Made by a program: the position numbers and the translations under genes. The notes beneath the pieces are model-generated. The model saw only the letters and a list, made by a program, of their open reading frames with translations. It was not told where the DNA came from and did no database searches. Positions 44,283-57,684 of a DNA stretch of 64,000 nucleotides are shown here, in pieces. Origin of the DNA: Ectocarpus siliculosus (Eukaryota > Sar > Phaeophyceae > Ectocarpales > Ectocarpaceae); the NCBI GenBank assembly GCA_000310025.1, contig FN649735.1, positions 4,187,955 through 4,251,954 of the forward strand. Direction: 5' to 3'. Positions within the stretch are counted from its first letter, which is position 1. Each line of letters opens with the position of its first letter.

Positions 44283-47200
44283 ATGCATCTCCTTTCACTG
44301 GCGCTACCGATGATCCTTCTTGGGGTCGCCATTGGTAAGATATATAAAGATGTAGCGTGCACACAAAGATCGGATTGATGGTCGTCCTCTCAATGTCCTA
44401 ACAGCATCATGGATGTTTTCTCGGGACTGAAGAGGTGCGTGCTCGTTACCTCAGCACCTAGAATAAACCGCTCCGAGATCTTCTCGGCGATAGAGTCGGG
44501 CACCCCGCGCTCACGGCAAAAGGGCGGGGTTCGCCAATGGTCTTGGGGAATCTTATTCGCTCACGAGTGTGTCCAAAATTGGTGGTTTCAGGGTTCTTGG
44601 GTTGTGCATGAGATCTCCGGACCCCGTATTCATGCCAAGATTCTCAACGAGTGTGTCCTAAATTGGTGGTTTCAGAGTTCTTGGGTTGTGCATGAGATCT
44701 CCGGACCCCATAATCATGCCAAGGTTCTCAACGACTGTCGACCACCAGCAGCAGGGCAGCGCCAGAGGCAGGTTGCTCGCCACTCGGTTGGCGGTTTCAG
44801 AGTTCTTGCGTTGTGCATGAGATCTCCGGACCCCACGATCATGCCAAGAATCTCAACGACTGTCGACCACCACCAGCAGGGAAGCGCCAGAGACAGGTTT
44901 CTCGCCACTCGGAGGAGCTGCGTCGATTCTCGAAGGGAGCTGTTGTATTCTACCCGTAGCCATGACTACCGATAAATGTGTCCAACCTCGGACAAATGGG
45001 TCTAACTTGTAGCAGCAACGCAATGATCACTGTGGTCCCTCATCCACTTGACTATAAAATGTTCTAATCTTCGAAGGATCAAAGGAAGCGCCAGAGGCCC
45101 GGGGCATAACCTCTCATGTAGGCAAAACAACTGCCCACCTCCGATTCTACGTACAGCCATCCCCCGAGGGTAGTAGCATATTTGTTTGTCCCTCGTGGGC
45201 CTTTGCACATGGGGCGTCTTGACAAAGGGTCTCTGCTCAGTTCGTGAGATCCGCGTCGCCCGATTGATGCCGGAACAGGTCAGTCCGATGACCCATCTTA
45301 CCTCGGGTGCTTCTCCGACCCCGCTGGCAACCGCGTCTTCGAGATCTCGGATTCTACCTCCGCTATGACCGCAGAGGCGAGTGACCGATCGATGGGTGGA
45401 AACACGATACATAACATGTTGTGCGCGTGTGTTTGGTTGCTTCGCGTTGTCAGCGGGAAGGTTATAGGCGAGATGGATTGAGCTCTTCGCGTTTCCTGCT
45501 TGCGGCGGTTGTTGTTGCTGATGCTCTGCGGTATTCGCGCAGGATTTGTCCACCCTCTCGAAATAGCTGCCAGTGACCCACCACCCCAGCGCTGCCATAT
45601 TTCCATCTGCGAACGTCACCCCTCCCCTGTGCGGACTTTCGACCGCCTCGCGTGCATACACACGACCCTTCGACGGCAGGCCTGTTCCGAGCTCTGCCCT
45701 GACTCGGCTTTCTATGGCACCCAGTACTCGACAGAGGTAAGAATGTCAGATTCGAAACTATCTGCGTCAGGCACTGATCAACGGTGGGGTGGCGTGCGAG
45801 AGATCGCGACAGCAAGGTTTAGATGTGGTGCTGATACCGGGGATGGACGTTGCGGACCCACGTGCATGATTACATGGTCGCACTTGGGCGCCATGCCTTC
45901 TCTATACCTGCAAACAACGACAGGGAGGTCTCAACGTTTCAGCCGTTGCACTTTGGCTTCCCTAAGCCGTCGGGTTTGGTAGGTCCCCGCTATGCGTCTC
46001 TTGGCTGGTTGTTCGCTTCTTGATATGCTAACCTTCCCTTTGCGCCACACAACATCAGAGGTCAGCGTTTCTTCCTTTGGCATGACCATATCGGACTGTA
46101 TAGACTGGATGAAAACACACACACACACACAAGTTGAAACCGTTGCCTCACGATCGGGACCACTCCGTAGACGCGTCCTTCGTGAATCCAGATTTATTTC
46201 ATTTGATACTTTTCTCGGCCGCTGCTCAGCGGCACCGCCACCGCCAAGCATACCCTTCTCCGCTCACTCCGCATAGCACAGAGCGCCGCATGCCACTCTC
46301 GAACCCACGACACCATCTCACACCACCCTTTGCACCCAAAACCTTTCGCCGTTTCCCAAACACAGTGCTGGTGCGGTGACAACGTCGGATACGCCGACAA
46401 CGGCGACGGCGTCTGCGACATGGCCTGCTCCGGCAACTCTGATGAGATATGCGGCGGATCCTACGCCCTCTCCGTATACTCGAACGACCCCAATTACCTT
46501 GGGTGCTGGAGCGATCCCCACACGGCGGACACGCGGCTGTTTTCCATCCAGATCGATTCATCGGAGGACATGACTACTGCGGTGAGGGGCCAGCGCACGT
46601 AGAAAAGCGATTGTTCTTTTACAACCACGCGCGGTGTAGTTGAGTTTGGGTTTCATCTCTCCGCAATGTCGGCACTGTCCGGTGGTGTTGTTCCATGTTT
46701 TGAAGCCAAGCCGTATTTGGTACGTGAAGAGCAACGTGGGGTTGCATTGTTGCCCACCAGCATGGCCGAAGAGGCCAGGAAATATCAATCACCTTGCATG
46801 CTATGGCCGGGGATGGAGATAGAGAAAATGTTGACCATCTTCCTATCCGGGAGGTAGACGAGTCGAGTCGCCATCTCGAAACCACTCGCGGCATACAATA
46901 TTGATAACGAGGTTCATACAACGAAAGAGAAGTTTCATTGCCGTGCACAAGACTGAGCGGAAGCTGCAGAGCGCGTGAAGAGACGGAAGGACAGCAGTGG
47001 CGACCCAACATGCTGTAGGTGGCGGCAGACCGGCATTTTCCCGCTCTCCTACAATCGGTTTTCTTCGAAATTCGGGTAACACGTTCGGGGATATTCGGGC
47101 TCTCGTCGAGGAGTTGGTCAAGTGCGTATCAGTTGGGGACTTCGCCTGTTTCGGTGCTTCTTCTGTGGCGAGATGATGTACGTTCCGTGTGGTTCTCTTG

Positions 47201-50200
47201 CGAGCGTGTCGCCTAGAAACCGAAATGTCACACGACGCCATTCGCAAGAAGAACCATATGCCGGGGTTATCAATACGTCTCTCTTCAGTGCCCACGGCGA
47301 CGACAGCGCAACTGTCAAGTCGACGTCACAACACAATACGAATTGCATGCAGACGTCGACGCACGTACCTTGTATCATCATGTTGACTTGGCCTGTGCGC
47401 CACTACTGATGGGCACATAGATGCTCACTCAGCTCGGAAAACACCGCCATACGACGCCCTTCTGTTTCGCCACACTGCAGGTCTGTGAAGGTCTCTGCGC
47501 CGACTATCCGTTGTACGGGACGCAGTATTCCACTGAGGTGAGAAGAGAGATACACCAGTAGTGTGAACTTCTCGGACGCCTGACGCTTGGAGAGAACAAG
47601 ATGGCTGAAACGGAGAACGTGCACGCACACGTATGACAGAAACCGACGCAATCATGCCGTACGCATCTTTGCGAAGACGAAACGTACTTGTCCTTTCTCT
47701 CTCTGCCTCGGCCATATCTGCTCGTATGTGGCACGCGTTGTTTTCTCGAGACAGTGCTGGTGCGATGACGGGACGGCCGACTATGAGCAGAACGGTCCGG
47801 CCGTCTGCGACTTCGACTGTGTTGGATCCTCCGACGGCGAGTTCTGCGGCGGGTATGACGCCATGTCTATCCGCCAACACGAAGTAGAGAACCCCTACTA
47901 CCTTGGATGTTTCTACGACCCGCCCGACAACCACATCGGCGAGCCTGCGGCTTCCTCTAGTGACATGACCGCGGAGGTGAGCAACAAGCAAGCCTGGGGT
48001 CGTGGGTTGAGCTATTGAGGTGGTCATGCGCCGCTGTCACAAGGCGTGGTATTGTTGCGGATTCATGGTATGTCGTTGCTCACCCGTTGTCACGAAGCGT
48101 TCACGGATCATCGTCGGACCAACACGCCACCGCCGCCCACCACACTTCGATGTCGCTCTCCGTTCGCTTGGCTTCCTCACATCGACAATTGGCTTCGCCC
48201 CCACGTGAAAAACCGACCCAGGTCTGCTCGGAGCTCTGCAGCGCGTACCAGTATTACGGAACGCAGCACTCGACCGAGGTGAGGCGTCCACGATGCACCA
48301 CGAGTAACCAAGCGTGGATCGTGGGTCGTGAAGTAGCGAGTGGTGGTGGAACTGCATCATGGACGTTGCAATGGGCTTTCAGCAACCACGCCATTGCCCT
48401 TGTCCTGGTGGCTTTTGTGAGTCACCGATGTTCCTCGGATCATGTCGGTTCCGCACGCTGTCGTTCGCTCCTCTGTGCACCGCCCCGTTACTCAATGCAC
48501 CACCCATGGGAGTTGTGGCGTACGCGCATGCCGTGCGCCACGAACAATATACAACTAGCCCACATTGAACAAGGTCGACGCACGGTGTGGAGGACCAGCG
48601 GGTCGGCGCTTCCTTCGACCACACTCGTTAACTGGAAATCGTGTGCTGTTCTCTCCCGCCAGTGATTGAAAAGTCGGGCTGTTTGGTTCCCGTCCGCGTC
48701 TCTCGCTGTCTATTAGGTTTTGGTAAAAGCCTCACGAAGGCGAGCTACAGTAGTACATATCACCCGTCCCAGAAGCTGTCGCGGAACGTGCTGGTTCGGC
48801 GAAAAAGCTCAAAATATTTTTGTTCTCGCTCGGTCAGTATCCAGGTTATGGGACGGACGTTTGTTATTATTCCAGCATATCGGCTGACTCACGACCGCTT
48901 GTACGCACCCCAGATCCTGCTGTTTCTTGGTCTGCTGCTGCTATGACAACCGTTCTCGAACTCCGCACCATCACGATATCGCCCACCTACCACGCGTTTC
49001 CGTATTGTAGACTTACATGTCATGTACGGCACGATGCCGCCATGAAACCCCTGCCCTCCCGATCACTGTACCCTCCCCCCCCGTTCTCGACAATGCCGAA
49101 CGCAACAGTGCTGGTGCGGTTATGATTTCACCGGCTACTCCAACGCTGTCGTAGCCGTCTGCGACATGCCCTGCTCGGGCGACTCAAACGAGATTTGTGG
49201 AGGCTTCAACAGCAAGAGTGTCTACGAGACCGAAAACATCATTCTGAACACATACCGTGGCTGCTACTCCGACCCCGCCGACAACCGCGTTTTCGTGCAA
49301 GACGATTCTTCTGACGCCATGACCGCAGAAGTGAGCGGGAGAGCGATAGATGCGTGAAAGCGGTTGTTTTCGGTTGCGTGTGTTTGTTTAGCTTTGTGCT
49401 GACGTGGGCGGCATGCTCTGTGCTAGGGTTTGGAAAAAAAGTGAATATGCCGCTGCATGATTCCCGATGTCGATACCGCGTTGGCATCGCCCGTGAATGG
49501 TCAGAGGCTCTCGAAATCGACGCGGAAGTCACCTCACCATCGCTGCAACCAGCCCTCGACGGTGCTCTTGGTTGGCAATGCCCCTAACTACTCCTTTCCC
49601 CGTCGTCCTGATGATCGATCATTGGGTTACGAAATGTTCACAGCTCTGTGCGTCGCAATGCTCCGACTCGGCCTTCTTTGGAACGCAGTACTCGACAGAG
49701 GTGAGGTCGTTGTCACAGTGTACTACTGTAGTCTCCGACTATGCCATCGGGATGGGTTCGGGTCTGTGAACCTTTCCGCAGTCGCTCTTCTTGCCTCTTG
49801 GTGCTCTGTCGCGGTTGATCTGGTATGGCCCTATATCGTGTGTCCCCAAAGGGTGTTCTCAAAAGGGGACAGACATATACCCGGGTCGGGCCGGGTATTA
49901 GGGGCGTTTTTGGTTGTTCCTGCTGCCTCCCGTGTTCCGTCACTCGTCCTGACACCACGGCACACATCAATACGCCTTCCTTCATTTTGTCCAAGCGTCA
50001 ACACCATGAATATGCATCATCTTGCCTCATGAGAAGACCAAACCCCCCTCTCCTCTGTATGTACCACCCTTGTCGCCTCACTGTACCACCCCGTCGAAAA
50101 CAGTGCTGGTGCGGGGACATCAATGCCCCATACTCGGTCAACGGCGAAGGTGTGTGCGACATGCCCTGCTTGGGTAACTCCGACGAAACCTGTGGGGGGC

Positions 50201-51492
50201 CCTACAACATGGATGTCTACGCCCACGACCCCGCGTACCTTGGGTGCTTCTCGGACCCAGCCGACGGCCGCATTTTCGAGTGGGAGAGCTCTACCTCCTC
50301 TATGACGGCAGAGGTGACTCAATTTTGTTTCCGATCAAAAGTCGTTTCGTCGTTTCCAGCACGCTCACATGCCAACAGGAATAATGCGCAGTCGAAATGT
50401 GTGCTTCGTTTTCGTTGTTGCTGTCGTTGTTGCTGCTTTTCTTATTTCCCGACATCGTTTAGTGCTGGTACACAAAGCGTCAAACGTGTTCGCTACCAAC
50501 ACACCCCGACCTTCTCCCTTTTCGATTTGGTCCTCACTTCTTCCCGGCCCCCTACCCGAACAATCGACCATTTCCGGCGCACGCTCGCACATGACCAAAC
50601 AACCAGGTCTGCGCCTCGCTGTGCAGCGGCTCGGCCTACTATGGAACCCAGTATTCTCAAGAGGTACGGACTCTTCTAGGTTGTCGACCGTTCGTTATGG
50701 GGTAGTGTTGCACAAGAAACATGGTCTTAGGAGCGTGTCGAGCGCTCTTGTAGGCCGTGGGTGACAACGGCGGTCAGTGTAACTTGGTTCCGAAGCTTTT
50801 GGCAAGGATTGCAGTTGGCGTACTGTAGTTGCTGGCCCATCCTCGATGAATCTCAAATGCCTCAAAGCCGTGCCCAGTCATGATGACGTGCCTGTGCCCT
50901 TGAGAATGGAAAACGTGTTGGCTTCACCCAGTCGTACCGTGGCTACTCCAAGTCACCGAGGGACGTACCAGGACCGTTTCTGTGTAGTTTTTCTGCCTTC
51001 ACTCACCGTCTTTATGCCGACGAAATACGTGCGAAAGGATTGGAAATGATACTTGCAGATGAGTCTGTTTCTGGACAATCAAAGGATGACGAATGGCACG
51101 AACGGAGCATCGCCATGATTTAGCGACTTGATTTGATCGTCGCGTTCTCCAGAACCAGTCAGGAGCGCAACCTGTGTGCATTGATTTCGAACATTGCAGC
51201 CGCATCTCGGTGCTTTTGTTCTGAAACCGCCACCACTGCCGCATCACCAACCTCACCTGGCTTCGTGCAACACCGTACCTCACCAATGCGGTCCATCTTC
51301 AGCATGATGAGACCCGTGCGCTCCTGTTCATACCCCCTTCCATACTGATGCCGCTGCATGAAACAGTGCTGGTGCGGTGACAACGCCGACTACGGTGCCA
51401 ACGGTTTCGGCGTCTGCGACATGCCCTGCTCGGGCAACTCCGACGAGATGTGTGGTGGTGCCTACACCATGTCGGTGTACCAAGCACTCTAA
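44283..51492 (+). CDS. Secreted five-WSC-domain protein, unit C (12 exons)
   Basis: The most complete copy. Exons are 44283-44334, 45279-45376, 45680-45736, 46366-46581, 47481-47537, 47755-47976, 48222-48278, 49109-49330, 49644-49700, 50104-50313, 50607-50663 and 51367-51492, 476 codons. The signal peptide differs from A and B by one residue (PMILL). Intron 1 is phase 1, the rest phase 0. Exons 7 and 8 (VCSELCSAYQYYGTQHSTE and CWCGYDFTGYSNAVVAVCDM...) supply the WSC domain missing from A and B. Intron 2 again uses a GC donor. The end of exon 6 is unusually different from A and B (YYLGCFYDPPDNHIGEPAA against YYRGCYSDPADNRIFELVT). No membrane anchor or enzyme domain is seen, so the protein is predicted to be secreted and to bind wall or extracellular polysaccharide. 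That role is inferred from the WSC family. Confidence 0.88.
44570..44910 (+). repeat. Tandem repeat in intron 1 of the unit C WSC gene
   Basis: Three copies of the motif described at 5600-5950, at about 44584, 44668 and 44792. Confidence 0.8.
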
Positions 51493-54085
51493 AATCCCGT
51501 CCACGTGTTTGCTTCATCGAGGTATGCAGCCACCACCATTCCCTCAGAAGATAACAAGACGGGCAAACATTTTCTCATGGATAGTAGACGGCAGAACTAT
51601 ACCGCGCGCCTGCAATTGTTTGTAGAAGGTTCCTTCTTCTGCTCGAGCACGACGCGCGGAAGGAAGACCCATGAGTACGGCAAGCAATGTGGTCTAGTAG
51701 AGGAATCGTGAACTCCAAAATCTAGCAGGTTGGATAGTCCGTCTAAGCAGCGACAGTCTGATTGGCTGCTGCAGGACAGTAGTCGTATTTCTTGAGTGCT
51801 GCCCCTGGCGATGGCGACACTCCGTCGACACAACTCTAGGGATACTGCCCGTGCCTTCAATCCCTCCACCAGCCAGTCAGCATGCCAACGACACCAGCCG
51901 CGACGAGCCGGTGAACGTCGGCCCCACAAATCGCGTGTTAGGCGCTAGTGCAGTGCATCATGGAGATTTCCTAGGGTCACGTGACAACGCTCGTAGTGTA
52001 GCCCTAACCCTAACCCTAACCCGAAGTGATGCGATTACTTCCGGTTTCTCTGGCAAAAGTGACCTCTAATCATGTACACTAATCCTCGATGCTGCCATGG
52101 ACTCTTTGTTGTCCGGCAGAAACGTCGCCGACTTCGGGCTGTTCCACAAAACTCGGTGCCCGCACGAGCGAAGCGATAGCCAGTCGTGCTCCTCGACGCA
52201 CCTAGTGAAGCTCGGTCGGTGTTGGAATATGTGCGACATCAACAAGGGTTACGGATGCACTGCACGAATTGAAGTAGAGGGACAGGTTTCCCAAGATATA
52301 TCGGCAGCGTAGAGTATGTCGGGCTTTTGGCTCTGGAGGGGTATCGAAAGCACACGCGGAGGAAGGATTGGTGTACAGTTCGACCGGTGCTTGAATGTCG
52401 AGTGCTCGGATTGTTCCTGAATAGTTAACGGGCCCGGGATGAGAAGGAAGGTCAAGGTTTTTCACGGACAGTACAGTATACAGAAGTAGAGTAGGAAGCA
52501 GCGAAATAGAGGGAGACGAAACACCACAAGGTGGTATCAACATGACGGACTATTGAAGGTGTGTACATGGCAGAATCAAGGGGCAACAATACCTCGAACT
52601 ACCGGAGATGTGGACGACGGTCGGCGAGGGTCGGTTCGCAATCGCCGCTCTACCTATTCATGCCGGTCAGGTTGTCAACTAGCGCCACCACCAGCAGGGC
52701 AATCTTGCAGCATGGCCGTATCCGCCTCGGCTATCATATCTGGAGTGTCGACAGGATGCATGTAGAGCAGTACGAGTATTGTAGTTGGTCCGAAGACCTC
52801 ATTCGGTGTTGGTGTAGGGAATCGTTGGAGCTGCGGTGGTCGCGTCGAGTAGACGGGCACGTGGAGACTGACGAAAGATCTGCAGGGTATCTGAGCTGGT
52901 GCTGCTATGTTCGCTGCAGCCACAGATTCTTGGGGGGTTTCCATTGGAGTGGGAGTGCTGATGTTGCGTGCTTTGAAGCAATTCTGTCGATAGGACATCG
53001 CTAACAGTAGGTACTACAGTAGGATACGAAACACGTGTGTGAATGATATGCATCCTCAAAACCCGTTGCGGGTTGTCAGTGCTAGAGTGAGTCCACGTAG
53101 GGCGTACATGCGAATCTAACCCGCCCTGCGCTGACCCGAATACCAAGCGAGTACTGTTAAAGAAAGGAGTTGTGTCTCAGGTGTTGTCGCGACCGCACAA
53201 ACCGTGGGACCTAGATTTTCACTGCCTTTGCGATTGTTTTCTCACGGTGGTGCTGGTCCCTAACGAACAACCTATCGCTTCCAGGACGAGATCTCACATA
53301 GAATCCATATGCAATGCTGTCGGAATATAGTTATGTCCAGTACCTGAGCAGGTGTCCCAGTCGCGCGTTGTGCGTCGCTATCCGAGCAATACGATGCGGG
53401 TTACATTTTCTACCATGCTGTAGAGGTTGGGGCTCGGTAGGTGAAATACCGTTGACGCGGGGATGGCTCAAGACCGCCCCCTCCGCCCTCTGCCTCCTCC
53501 TCAAGACGTTCCTATGGCCTGGGTGACTCAGGTATACGCACCGCGGGCAAACAGACCCCAACGTACAGCACATCACAGTTGACCGGAAGGCCATTAGTGC
53601 AAGCAGCCCTTTGACCCCCGGGGCTGACTATCTGAGGTTCTGTAGAAAGGTTTCGCCGTCCAGACTGGCACAGGCGATTGGCAATGTCTGCCAAAAGCAA
53701 AAACGGCCAGCATAGGCTTGGACCCTCATTACAGTCCAGGCCGGGCCTAGAACACTGGATACTCAGGTGAGGCCGTCATTCACTATGCTCCTCGTGCCAT
53801 GACTACCGCAACATCCGACGTACACAAAATTCTCCCCATTCTGCCGGCAGCTGCGGGACTCTCGACGCGAGCACCACACGCGCTTGAGTGTCGAGATGTG
53901 AAACCCCTGGAGCTTTCTTACCTCGCTCTAGCGCCCGCAGCGTTGTGTCTGTTTCGAGCTAAACACACGCTCCTCTTCTGAATGACGGCTACAAATGTTA
54001 TTGTTATTGGTGTTGTTGTCGTCGTCGTTGTTGTTGTTGTCGACATCGTTGTTTTTGGTCGTCAGTGTCGTTCGTGGTGTTTGTT
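51493..54085. other. 3' region of the unit C WSC gene
   Basis: Colinear with A 11371-14436 without the solo-LTR-like insert. It has a CCCTAA tract at 52002-52022. The 71-codon frame 52097-52312 (Cys-rich, with ...RCWNMCDINKGYGC...) is open here but stopped by TAA in A and B. A TTG/GTC microsatellite lies near 53997-54045. Confidence 0.5.
52097..52312 (+). CDS. Cys-rich small ORF, open only in unit C
   Basis: 71 codons starting MDSLLSGRNVADFGLFHKTR with six cysteines. Units A and B share all but a few residues but carry TAA in place of the TAC tyrosine codon after DINKG. It could be an ancestral coding fragment lost in A and B or a chance frame. No domain is recognised and no splice sites were identified. 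Confidence 0.25.
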   Translation: MDSLLSGRNVADFGLFHKTRCPHERSDSQSCSSTHLVKLGRCWNMCDINKGYGCTARIEVEGQVSQDISAA

Positions 54086-57000
54086 GTATGGTTTTGTTGT
54101 TAGCGTCAAACAAGGTACCATTCTGACCTCTGTTCAGTACCTTGGGGCAATGTGTCCAACACAATCGAACGCGTCATTGGTCACAGGGTAACTGCCAATG
54201 TTAACGTACATCGAAAGAAAAAACGATCCCGAAGTCCAACACGAACGCGCCACGAATAAACGACACAGAAACATGGCCCCAGGCCGTCATTCGTCACAGG
54301 AGAGCGTAGGACAGAGACTCGATCGCTGCATGTCAACACGTGAGGGAAGATCACTTGAGACCTTACATCCTGCTTGGTTCTATCCTCGTAACCCGACAAT
54401 GGCGATGAAGTCACCGCTGGGTGTGTATCGTCCATTCCCGCACACACCTGCACCTTTGCGGGGGGTCTCAAATCGAGTCACTGGCGATATACCCGCAATC
54501 TCCAACCCGTATCCAAACACAACCCGGTGTCCGTAGCGTCCCTACCGTGCCTGCATATTCCATGGCAGGCTCTCGCCGACCAGCCTCACCCCCGTCGCAC
54601 GCAGACGCATCAAGAAGCAAAGTCAATTGCCAATGTACATTGCACATAGCGGAAAGACCTGAAACAGAAACATTCCAGTAACAATAGCCCTACCAAATTG
54701 TCGCGGGTGGGTATTTCTAGACGTCACGGTGTCGGCCGCACTGCGCAACGATTTCTCTACGCTTTACGGCGGCGATGTGAGCCTGGTGCGGCTCTTGGGC
54801 TTGCCACTTTTGCAAGATGGTTCTCTTGTCGGCGCAAGTTCCGTGGATTCGCGATGCCTTCGTACCGCCCTGCCCGCTCGTCGAATCAAGTATTGCAAAA
54901 AACTGCCGAATGTTTGGTACTCTCGATTGTGAATTCTCCCCGCTGCACCATTAGCGGGAGACCCTCGCCGTAAGAACCCCATTCGTTGAGCACGCTGCCC
55001 GCGCTGGACGCAACCCGAGGAAAACATACACGACCAACAAGCCATGGGCAACCTATGATGAATTACTTGATCTGTATAAATTCATCATGTGTTTAACCAC
55101 TTGCCCATGGCCTGAATTTCGTGGGCCCTAAATCAAACGCGCATCCTGGTCACCCCAGGTGGCCTACAATTGAGTGCCCGCGATGGGCAGCTCATGGGCA
55201 TCCCATGAAGGGCATTGGCTTGAGTACCGACGATGGAAAGTCCATGGGCAGCCCCAGCCCACCACGCGCTGCCCATGGAACTGCTCATGAGCAATCGGTA
55301 GTACTTCGTGAACAAGAAGACGGGATTCCCGAGAGTAAAACAATTTACACCTAAGAACTGTTCTATTGATGTGTGAAGCTTGTGTGAAGCTGGGGTGGAA
55401 ATCTTGTTTAGCCGTTGTGCGATTTGAACAAGGGCTAAGATCGAACGCCTACCGAAACAACGCATTCCATGTCAGAAAGGCCTAGACCGGAGCGGCCCCC
55501 ACCCATGCCAATTGCCTGCGATGTCCGACACAGAATCGGCGCACATTGCAGAAGAACCGATGTAGTTACCGCCAGTGCGGAGCGACCGGATGCGTAAGTA
55601 CGATGAATCCCTGACCCCCCCGCCCCCCCCCCCCCCTCGATGGAAGGTAACTCCCGGCAGACGGCGTCATTTCGTCGCACTGCTGCCTGACCGCCTTCGC
55701 CACCATTACGGCGGCGTACGGCGATCTGGGTGTCGGATCCCCCAGCCTTATCCCTGCAAGTAGGCGTTGTTTGGAGCCGGACACCCTTCCTTGTTGTCAG
55801 ACAGTAAATAATTTTTGACCCAGGACCTTGCTGGATTGAACTCCGAAGCAGCAGTAGAGAGAGAGTACAGACAGACGGAGGGAACGTGATTCCCGGCAGG
55901 AGAGCTGGTCGCCTCAACGCCATATCACAACACACCCACATAGCCCCACAATTAGTATAGTTCCCGGTAGATCAGTGAGGAGTCCCTAAGTGGGGATCGA
56001 TGTTGCTGTAGCGGAATGATATCCCAAATGCAAAAAATGATGAGAGCACTACATACATAATGTATTTGAGCGCCAACATCAGGTTGTTTCAAGCGTTTTT
56101 GGGGTCCATTCTGAGTGCACAGCTCGTCAGTATTCAGGACGACGCACGCACGAGTTCCTTTCGCGCAGTATTTGTCACAGTTTGTTTCTGGTGATGGTTT
56201 GTTTGTGCTCATTCTATTCGGACTCAAACCCCCCAAGACCTTTGTTTGTCGTGCGTGTTCGGACGTGCAAGGATCCAGCATACTTCGGGTGGGTATGGCC
56301 CGCCTCTCGACATGGTACGATCCGTTGACGTACTCTCATTCAGGTCTCGTGTAATTCTCGTGCTGTCGTTTCCGAATTGAAACACAGCGAACGTTGGTTA
56401 TCCGGAAGCGCCCATTCGCCGAACAACTCTATTTCAATTATTCTTGCCTTCTTGCATCCATGTTGTGGCGGGCCGTCTGCCCACAGAGAGATGATACTCT
56501 AGTTCAACTGCAACAATTTGGACCACCAAACGTCGGAAGCGTTTGGTACGACGTTTCGTGTACCCTTGCCCCCCCCCCCTTCCCCCGAGCAGTGCCATCC
56601 GCGAACGGTGATCGCGGATGGCGGTGGGGCCGACGGTACAGACGACACCGATTACACTGACGGCACCCACGACCTGGCCATGTTGGTGGTGGAAGAGATG
56701 GCCGAGGCCACCCCGAAAGGTGCTTTGGCGCCGAGAGTTAAACTTCACTGCTGCTGCGGGTGCTGTTGTTTCTTGCTTTGCCGTTGGCGCAGCGACCTCT
56801 TTGGATGTTGATGTTAACCAGGTGTGCTCCTGTTGTTGGACAAAATGACCAGAAAACAACACGCCCTTTCTATGCATCATGATAGACTATATCTGATATC
56901 CCTTCACCAATAACGTCACCATTTGAGATCCTGTAATTCAAACTCTATTCGGAGATGCCCACGTTGCACGTCTCACTATTTTCGGAAGCCGTGTTCCCCG

Positions 57001-57430
57001 TGTCCATGGTCCTGTAGTGGCTAAGGGTCCTTCAAGGGCCTCTTCTTTCCCAACAGGCCGTCACCAAAAGGCCATCACCAAAACTGTAGGATTTGGGGTC
57101 GCCACTACTGTACTAGACTACATACGTAGTGCGGCGGCGGTTGTGGGCGTCCGTTGGGCTAACGGCGGCGGACAAAGAACGAACACGTTCACAATAGGTG
57201 TGGATGACAGGGCTGCCGTGCCGCCGTGGTTGCATTGTTGGTTGGTTGTACGATGCAGAGCGATCCCGAAAGTCTCATTGATATTGATGGGTTGCTTCGA
57301 TATAATATGCCAACCATTGCTCGGCGGGGGCACGGTATCGTATCGTTGCTGATGTATTTCTTTTCATTCTGAAGCTTCAGTCTCATCGTTCAATATCCGT
57401 GGAAGTTTCATTCGCATGCCCCACCCCTTG
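54086..57430. other. No recognisable gene
   Basis: Outside the repeated units. Contains C-rich runs (55617-55636, 56571-56586), a stretch with repeated GCCCATGG/CCATGGGC words near 55030-55280, and open frames below 170 codons without domains. The long - strand frame 55435-55941 has no supporting motif. Confidence 0.5.
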
Positions 57431-57465
57431 CCCGACCCGGTCTAAAATGCTGATCTCGAGCTACA

Positions 57466-57648
57466 GTGCAAATCTCGTGGCGCCTCGAGTATGGCCGTCC
57501 CCGATTCCAACACAGACAGGTGGCCACAGGAAGTAAATTCTTTGTGCGGCGGATGCTTAACCAGTTGGGGCTACCACCGACTCGACCGGGGGACGACAAC
57601 CTTTCTAGATGGGAGGGTTCACAGGGCTGCAGCCGGATCCTTACATGA
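57466..57648 (+). pseudogene. Reverse transcriptase C-terminal remnant
   Basis: 60 codons including ATGSKFFVRRMLNQLGLPP. This resembles the segment after the RT palm in DIRS-like polyproteins (x-G-x-x-FLRRLxxLL). It is out of frame with the RNase H that follows. The assignment rests on position and this weak motif. Confidence 0.45.
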
Positions 57649-57684
57649 GGTCCAGAGTTCCGTTCGGATGTTTCGTTTTGGCTC

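Larger units (their letters stand above)
35702..54085 (+). repeat. Large segmental repeat, unit C (interrupted 36619-42306)
   Basis: Third direct copy. It runs from 35702 to 36618 and resumes at 42307 with the bases that follow in the intact copies (AAACATTCCTATTATTGCGC). It ends near 54085, where similarity to A stops after GTCGTTCGTGGT. It does not carry the - strand DIRS-like element found at the end of A and B. Confidence 0.87.

Noticed and set aside
55435-55941. 168-codon - strand gene
   Set aside because: No domain, overlaps a C run, and contains no splice or repeat support.
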